Source: Amycolatopsis anabasis
GTDB lineage: Bacteria; Actinomycetota; Actinomycetes; Mycobacteriales; Pseudonocardiaceae
Reading direction: 5' to 3'
Length of the DNA: 64,000 bases
NCBI RefSeq assembly: GCF_009765355.1
Contig: NZ_VTHK01000007.1
Coordinates: 234,548 to 298,547 of the forward strand
The position numbers and the translations under genes are program-made. Shown here one piece after another: positions 58,891 to 64,000 of the stretch. Below the pieces are notes generated by a model. It was not told the DNA's origin. It worked only from the letters and a program-made list of their open reading frames with translations, and did no database searches. Position 1 is the stretch's first letter. Each line of letters begins with the position of its first letter.

Positions 58891-58942
58891 GGGGTCGTGA
58901 GTGTTCAGACCGGTTCTGACCGGCGTAAACACTCACGACCCC
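58891..58942. repeat. 52-base palindromic element, copy 2
   Basis: Arms GGGGTCGTGAGTGTT (58891-58905) and AACACTCACGACCCC (58928-58942) are perfect complements, with inner CCGGT-TCTG-ACCGG. The loop is the reverse complement of the loop in copy 1 (39522-39573), so the copy is inverted. Aligned that way the two differ at about five of 52 positions. It lies three bases beyond the hemH stop. Confidence 0.85.
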
Positions 58943-58944
58943 GG

Positions 58945-59991
58945 TCAGGCGCGGGTGGGGCGTTTCGCGGGTTCGCAGCAGCCGGGGGCGCAGGGTTCGC
59001 CGTTGAGGGTGCAGCCCGCCGCGGGGAACTCGGACAGTTTGCGCGCCGGGGCGTCCGCCACGTGTTCGCGCACCAGTTCCACGACCAGTTCGGCGAACCG
59101 GGGATCGGTCCCGGCCGTCGCCGCGCGCGCGAAACCCATGCCCAGCTCGCCCGCGCGTTCCGCGGCCTCGTTGTCCAGGTCCCAGATCACCTCGAGGTGG
59201 TCGGAGACGAAACCCACCGGGCACACCACGACCGCCGGAACGCCCCGGGCGTGCAGGGCGTCGATGTGGTCCACGATGTCCGGTTCCAGCCACGGCACCT
59301 GCGGCGGACCGGACCTCGACTGCCACACCACGTCGTAGGTCTCGATCCCGGTCTCCGCGGCCACGAGCCGCGCGGCCTCGGCGATCTGCTCGGAGTACCG
59401 GCGACCGCCCTCTTCCGGCGGACCGGAGGCGAGGTCGGCGCTTTCCGGAATCGAATGCGCCACGAACACCGTGCGCGCCCCGCTCTCCACGCCGACCTCG
59501 GCATGGGCAACGCGCACGGCGTCCGCGATCGCGCCGATGAACAGCGGATGGTCGAAGAACTGCCGCAGTTTCACCAAATCGGGCGCGCCCGCGCCGACCG
59601 CGGCCCGCGCGCGCACGATGTCCTCGTCGTACTGGCGGCAGGCGGAATACCCGCCGTACGCGCTCGTCGGGAAGACCAGCGCGCGCCGGACGCCGTCGGC
59701 GGCCATCGCCGCGACGGTCCGCTCGACCATCGGGTCCCAGTTCCGGTTGCCGAAGTACACCGGCAGGTCGATCCCTTGCGCGGCAAGCTCTTTCTCCACC
59801 GCGGCGATCGCGTTGCGGTTCAGCGCGTTGATCGGCGAGACACCGCCGAAATGCTGGTAGTGCTCGGCGACCTCGGCCAGTCGCTCCCTGGGCACCCCCC
59901 GCCCCCTGGTCACGTTCTCCAGGAACGGCATGACATCGTCCGGACCTTCGGGGCCGCCGAAGGACAGCCACAGCAACGCGTCGTAACCCAC
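58945..59991 (-). CDS. hemH: Ferrochelatase (coproporphyrin type)
   Basis: 348 residues, GTG start at 59991 (MGYDALLWLSFGGPEGPDDV). Motifs: YQHFGGVSPINALNRNAIAA, FPTSAYGGYSACRQYDEDI, RTVFVAHSIPESADL, and VVVCPVGFVSDHLEVIWDLD with the catalytic His. The C-terminus carries a cysteine set, CTLNGEPCAPGCCEP, the [2Fe-2S] site of actinobacterial enzymes. In this lineage it inserts iron into coproporphyrin III. In mycobacteria the gene directly follows fabG1-inhA. Here three inserted genes separate them. Confidence 0.95.
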   Translation of the reverse strand: MGYDALLWLSFGGPEGPDDVMPFLENVTRGRGVPRERLAEVAEHYQHFGGVSPINALNRNAIAAVEKELAAQGIDLPVYFGNRNWDPMVERTVAAMAADGVRRALVFPTSAYGGYSACRQYDEDIVRARAAVGAGAPDLVKLRQFFDHPLFIGAIADAVRVAHAEVGVESGARTVFVAHSIPESADLASGPPEEGGRRYSEQIAEAARLVAAETGIETYDVVWQSRSGPPQVPWLEPDIVDHIDALHARGVPAVVVCPVGFVSDHLEVIWDLDNEAAERAGELGMGFARAATAGTDPRFAELVVELVREHVADAPARKLSEFPAAGCTLNGEPCAPGCCEPAKRPTRA

Positions 59992-60038
59992 CCACCCATC
60001 TTGCCGCTGTGGCGAGGCCCACCACGAATCGGGTACTG

Positions 60039-60062
60039 GTTTTGAACTGCTCGATCCAAAAC
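60039..60062. promoter_or_regulatory. TetR operator, copy 1 (own gene)
   Basis: A 24-base site starting GTTTTGAACTG and ending ATCCAAAAC, with GTTTTGAA/TCCAAAAC forming an inverted repeat. A copy with 19 of 24 identical bases lies before the MFS gene at 60693. It overlaps the -35 region (TTGAAC) expected for the regulator. Confidence 0.75.
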
Positions 60063-60078
60063 ATGCTAGGGTCACCCC

Positions 60079-60654
60079 ATGGCACGGCCACGGGAGTTCG
60101 ACGAGGAACGCGCGGTGGAGCGCGCGATGCAGGCGTTCTGGTCGAGCGGCTACGAGCGCACCTCCACCCAGGAACTCTGCGCCGCCACCGGACTGGGCCG
60201 CAGCAGCATCTACAACACGTTCACCAGCAAGCACGAGCTGTTCCGCAAATCGCTGCGGCACTACTGCGACACCGCGACCGGCGCCTGGGTCGAACTGCTC
60301 GACGGACCGGGCACAGCACGGGAAAGACTGCACCGGATGCTGGCCCGGGTGATCGACGACGAGGTCGAGAACCAAAGCCGCGGCTGCCTGGTGGTGAACA
60401 CCATCGCGGAACTGGGCGGCCGCGACCCCGAGATCGGGGCGATCCTGCGGGCCGACACGGACCGGTTGATCGCCGCGATCGGGGCGTGCATCCGTTCCGG
60501 CCAGCGCGACGGTGAGATCGACCGGGGCAAGGACGCCCGCGCACTGGCCCAGTTCGTGCACTGCCAGATCGGCGGCATCCGGATGATCTCCCGCAACGGC
60601 GCGGACCGCACCACGATGACCAACGTCGCCGAGATCGCCCTCAGCGCGCTGTAA
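60079..60654 (+). CDS. TetR-family regulator of the MFS cassette
   Basis: 191 residues: MARPREFDEERAVERAMQAF, WSSGYERTSTQELCAATGLG and RSSIYNTFTSKHELFRKSL, a standard TetR HTH with a TetR_C_16-like ligand domain (RGCLVVNTIAELGGRDPEIG). The same operator occurs before this gene and before the MFS gene, so it probably represses itself and the exporter. GGTCACC before the start gives only a weak ribosome-binding site. Confidence 0.9.
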   Translation: MARPREFDEERAVERAMQAFWSSGYERTSTQELCAATGLGRSSIYNTFTSKHELFRKSLRHYCDTATGAWVELLDGPGTARERLHRMLARVIDDEVENQSRGCLVVNTIAELGGRDPEIGAILRADTDRLIAAIGACIRSGQRDGEIDRGKDARALAQFVHCQIGGIRMISRNGADRTTMTNVAEIALSAL

Positions 60655-60692
60655 ATCCCTGCTCGAAACCGAGCCGGGCCTGCCGCGTGTTC

Positions 60693-60716
60693 GTTTTGTA
60701 CTGACCAATCCATAAC
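60693..60716. promoter_or_regulatory. TetR operator, copy 2 (MFS gene)
   Basis: GTTTTGTACTG...ATCCATAAC, the same length and 19 of 24 bases as the site at 60039-60062. It is directly followed by CTGGAGG, the ribosome-binding site of the MFS gene at 60729. Confidence 0.75.
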
Positions 60717-60728
60717 TGGAGGATCCCG

Positions 60729-61913
60729 ATGCCCCTCGCCGTGTACATCCTCGGCCTGAGCATCTTCGCCCTGGGCACCTCGGAGTTCATGCTCTCCGGG
60801 CTGCTGCCCGCCATCGCCGGGGATCTCGGGGTGAGCATCCCGGACGCCGGGCTGCTCATCTCCGCGTTCGCCATCGGCATGGTCGTCGGCGCACCCCTGC
60901 TCGCCGCGGCGACCCTGCGCCTGCCGCGCCGCGCCACCCTGCTCGCGCTGCTCGCCGTGTTCGGGATCGGGCAGGTGGTGGGCGCGATCGCGCCCAGCTA
61001 CGGCGTGCTCTTCGGGACGCGGGTCGTCAGCGCGCTCGCCTGCGCCGGGTTCTGGGCGGTCGCCGCCGCGAGCGCGATCACGCTGGTGCCGGTCAACCGG
61101 CGCGCCCGGGCGATGGCGGTGGTCACCGGCGGGCTGACCATCGCGAACATCGTCGGCGTGCCCGCGGGCACCTTCCTCGGCCAGCACGCGGGCTGGCGCT
61201 CGGCGTTCTGGGCCGTCGCCGCGCTGACCGCCCTCGCCGTCGTCGGGGTCCTGCTGTTCGTGCCCGCCCTGCGGCCGGATCCAGAGCGGATGCCCCGGCT
61301 CCGGGGCGAACTGGGGGCGTACCGCGACGCTCGGGTCTGGCTGGCGCTGGGCATCACCGCCCTGAGTTCGGGCCTGGTCTTCTGCACGTTCAGCTACCTG
61401 GCGCCGGTGCTGACCGACGTGACCGGCCTGCCCGAAGGCTGGGTGTCGGGCGCGCTCGCGCTGTTCGGCGTCGGCGGGCTCATCGGGATCACGCTCGGCG
61501 GGCGACTCGCCGACGCCTACCCGCTCGCGACCCTGTTCGGCAGCCTCGCGGCCACCCTCGTGACCCTGGTCGTGCTCGGCACGGCGACCTCGAACGCGCC
61601 GCTCACCCTGGCCGCGATCTTCGCGCTCGGGGTCGCCGGGTTCGCCGCGAACCCCGCCCTGAACGCCCGCGTGTTCGCGCTCGCGCACCGCGCGCCCACC
61701 CTCGCCGGGGCCAGCAACACGTCCGCCTTCAACATCGGCAACACCGCCGGTCCCGCGCTGGGCGGGCTCGCGATCGACGCCGGGCTCGGTTACGCGAGCG
61801 TCGCCTGGGTGAGCGCGGTCCTCGGCGTCGCCGCGCTCGGCGGCATCACGCTCGCCGCGATCATCCAGCGCCGCGACGACCGGCTGCCCGAACCAACCCT
61901 CGTCACCGCGTGA
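60729..61913 (+). CDS. MFS drug exporter, Cmx/Cml type
   Basis: 394 residues with twelve predicted membrane helices. Typical DHA1 family signs: MPLAVYILGLSIFALGTSEF, GLLPAIAGDLGVSIPDAGLL and the FGTRVVSALACAGFWAVAAA motif-C-like segment. The sequence is close in type to chloramphenicol-efflux (CmlR/Cmx) and AraJ-like sugar or drug exporters. Control by the adjacent TetR is very likely. Substrate unknown. Confidence 0.88.
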   Translation: MPLAVYILGLSIFALGTSEFMLSGLLPAIAGDLGVSIPDAGLLISAFAIGMVVGAPLLAAATLRLPRRATLLALLAVFGIGQVVGAIAPSYGVLFGTRVVSALACAGFWAVAAASAITLVPVNRRARAMAVVTGGLTIANIVGVPAGTFLGQHAGWRSAFWAVAALTALAVVGVLLFVPALRPDPERMPRLRGELGAYRDARVWLALGITALSSGLVFCTFSYLAPVLTDVTGLPEGWVSGALALFGVGGLIGITLGGRLADAYPLATLFGSLAATLVTLVVLGTATSNAPLTLAAIFALGVAGFAANPALNARVFALAHRAPTLAGASNTSAFNIGNTAGPALGGLAIDAGLGYASVAWVSAVLGVAALGGITLAAIIQRRDDRLPEPTLVTA

Positions 61914-61939
61914 AATCCCTACTGGAAAAGGAGAACACC

Positions 61940-62350
61940 ATGTCCGAAGCAACCAGGAAGATCGTCACCGACTTCTACGCCCGCCTGGACGCGGGGGACG
62001 TTCCCGGCGCCGCCGCGCTCTTCGCCGAACGGGTGGACTGGAACATTCCCGGCGCCACCGAGCACGTGCCGTGGATCGGCCCGCGCAAGTCCCGCGCGGA
62101 GGTCGCCGAGTTCTTCCGCACCTTGGACCGCGATTACCTCGAGCGCGACCACTTCACCGTCGAGAAGATCCTGGTCGACGGGCCGGACGCGATCGCCGTG
62201 GGCCACCTGCGGTCCACCGTCCTGGCCACCGGCCGGGTCATCGAGTCCCCGTTCGCGGTCCGGTTCACCGTCGAGGACGGCCGGATCACCAAGTACCTGA
62301 TGTTCGAGGACAGCTGGCGGGTGGCCGAAGCCACCCGCCGCGACCGCTAG
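61940..62350 (+). CDS. SnoaL/NTF2-fold protein
   Basis: 136 residues from ATG 61940, with AAAAGGAG upstream. [40 protein letters not shown], and [20 protein letters not shown] are the NTF2/SnoaL-like signature. Such proteins bind or isomerise small hydrophobic ligands. It lies 27 bases after the exporter gene and may modify or sense its substrate. Its stop overlaps the convergent inhA stop by four bases. Confidence 0.82.
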   Translation: MSEATRKIVTDFYARLDAGDVPGAAALFAERVDWNIPGATEHVPWIGPRKSRAEVAEFFRTLDRDYLERDHFTVEKILVDGPDAIAVGHLRSTVLATGRVIESPFAVRFTVEDGRITKYLMFEDSWRVAEATRRDR

Positions 62351-63114
62351 ACCCCGAGGGCGTGCACGCCGCCATCGACCCAGATCATCGAGCCGGTGGT
62401 GGCGGGCAGCCAGTCGGAGAGGACCGCGCACACGGACTTCGCGACGGCCGTCGGATCCGAACTGTTCCACCCGAGCGGCGCGCGGCCGTCCCAGCCCTCC
62501 TCGAGTTCGACGAAACCGGGGATCGACTTCGCGGCCATGGTCTTCATCGGGCCCGCGGTCACCAGGTTCACCCGAATCCCCTTCGGCCCGAGGTCCCGCG
62601 CCAGGTAGCGGTTGACCGACTCCAGCGCCGCCTTGGACACGCCCATCCAGTTGTAGACCGGCCACGCGACCCGCGCGTCGAAGTCCATGCCGACGATCGA
62701 GGAACCCTCGCCCAGCAGCGGCAGGACCGCCTCGGCGAGCGATTTGTACGAGTACGCCGAGATCTCCAGCGCGGTGGCCACGTCCTGCCACGGGGCGTCC
62801 ATGAACGGCGCGCCCAGGCAGGTCTGCGGGGCGAACGCGATCGAGTGCAGCACCCCGTCCAGCCCGTCGACGTGCTCGCACACCCGGTCGGCCAGCGTGC
62901 TCAGGTGCTCGGCGTTCTGCACGTCGAGCTCGAGCACCGGCGCCGGTTCGGGCAGCCGCTTGGCGATGCGCTCGACCAGCGACATCCGGCCGAATCCGGT
63001 GAGCACGACCTTCGCGCCCTGCTCCTGCGCGACCTTCGCCGCGTGGAACCCCAGCGACGCGTCGGTGATCACCCCGGTGATCAGCAGGCGCTTGCCTTCG
63101 AGCAGTCCGGACAC
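62347..63114 (-). CDS. inhA: Enoyl-ACP reductase (NADH)
   Basis: 255 residues, GTG start at 63114. FabI/InhA motifs: [56 protein letters not shown] with the catalytic Tyr-x6-Lys, and [20 protein letters not shown]. It catalyses the last step of each FAS-II elongation cycle. Closest in type to mycobacterial InhA, also in its place behind fabG. Confidence 0.95.
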   Translation of the reverse strand: MSGLLEGKRLLITGVITDASLGFHAAKVAQEQGAKVVLTGFGRMSLVERIAKRLPEPAPVLELDVQNAEHLSTLADRVCEHVDGLDGVLHSIAFAPQTCLGAPFMDAPWQDVATALEISAYSYKSLAEAVLPLLGEGSSIVGMDFDARVAWPVYNWMGVSKAALESVNRYLARDLGPKGIRVNLVTAGPMKTMAAKSIPGFVELEEGWDGRAPLGWNSSDPTAVAKSVCAVLSDWLPATTGSMIWVDGGVHALGV

Positions 63115-63157
63115 AGGTCCTCCAAATCTGGGGGTTGGTGGTTCTTGCGGGGAAGTC

Positions 63158-63862
<705 letters not shown>

Positions 63863-63949
63863 CTAGTGCTCCTAGCGTCGTGTCGTCGCAGTTGACGGGC
63901 TGAGGTTATCGGTCGACGTCAGCGAGGGTGCAGGCGCTCCGCGCCTAGA

Positions 63950-63967
63950 TGACCTATTCCAAGGTCA
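63950..63967. promoter_or_regulatory. Inverted repeat upstream of fabG-inhA
   Basis: TGACCT-ATTCCA-AGGTCA, perfect six-base arms, about 90 bases before the fabG start. GGCGC-TCC-GCGCC lies between it and the gene. It is a candidate operator for a lipid-responsive regulator of the operon. Confidence 0.45.
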
Positions 63968-64000
63968 GTGGTCGTAGGCGGTGAGGGATCGGTGGACCTG

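Overview
The window looks like the chromosome of a high-GC actinomycete of the Pseudonocardiales, most simply an Amycolatopsis-type organism. It has mycothiol genes (mshC and a mycothiol-dependent isomerase-type protein), a fabG-inhA pair of mycobacterial type, an actinobacterial ferrochelatase with a C-terminal cysteine cluster, two P450s and several resistance-type genes. The genus is inferred from gene content, not proven.

Bases 1 to about 32.84 kb are the right part of an integrated siphovirus genome whose left end, with tail tip, lysis and probably integrase genes, lies outside the window. Read right to left on the minus strand, the structural block (11.3 to 0 kb) holds small and large terminase, portal, HK97 prohead protease, capsid, head-tail connectors, major tail protein, a frameshifted pair of tail chaperones and the start of the tape measure protein. 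A small plus-strand gene for an exported protein sits inside this block. Just upstream of the terminase, 15.05 to 11.28 kb is one tightly overlapping operon: a ParB-like protein, a DpdA-type DNA guanine transglycosylase, a second QueD-like protein, QueD, QueE and FolE. This is a 7-deazaguanine DNA modification system. No queC is visible, and the extra QueD-like protein is a candidate for an undescribed or rarely described step.

From 15.17 to 19.29 kb the strand flips. Seven plus-strand transcription units (eight genes) each have their own leader and most their own hairpin terminator. The leaders fall into two repeat families. One carries a short hairpin whose stem sequence changes in a compensating way between copies. 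From 19.3 to 32.6 kb the minus strand carries holin, HNH, excisionase-like HTH, Hjc-like resolvase, DinD-like antirepressor, replication initiator, RecT, a PD-(D/E)XK exonuclease, many small proteins linked by 4-base start/stop overlaps, an XRE regulator with a nearby palindromic operator array, and a run of unknown genes beside the attachment end.

The host sequence resumes inside the Walker A motif of an ABC-F ribosome-protection gene, so the prophage appears to have interrupted that gene. An intact second ABC-F gene follows. The host region then holds a stand-alone PheRS-like protein, P450, mshC, ArsR and TetR regulators, a second P450, a subtilisin-like protease followed by a small I9-like protein, an aminoglycoside nucleotidyltransferase-like gene, the narGHJI respiratory nitrate reductase operon with a divergent MarR gene, an erythromycin esterase-type gene, a VWA/MoxR pair, hemH, a TetR-MFS-NTF2 cassette with a duplicated operator, and inhA and fabG. 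A conserved 52-base palindromic element occurs twice, each time between convergent genes.
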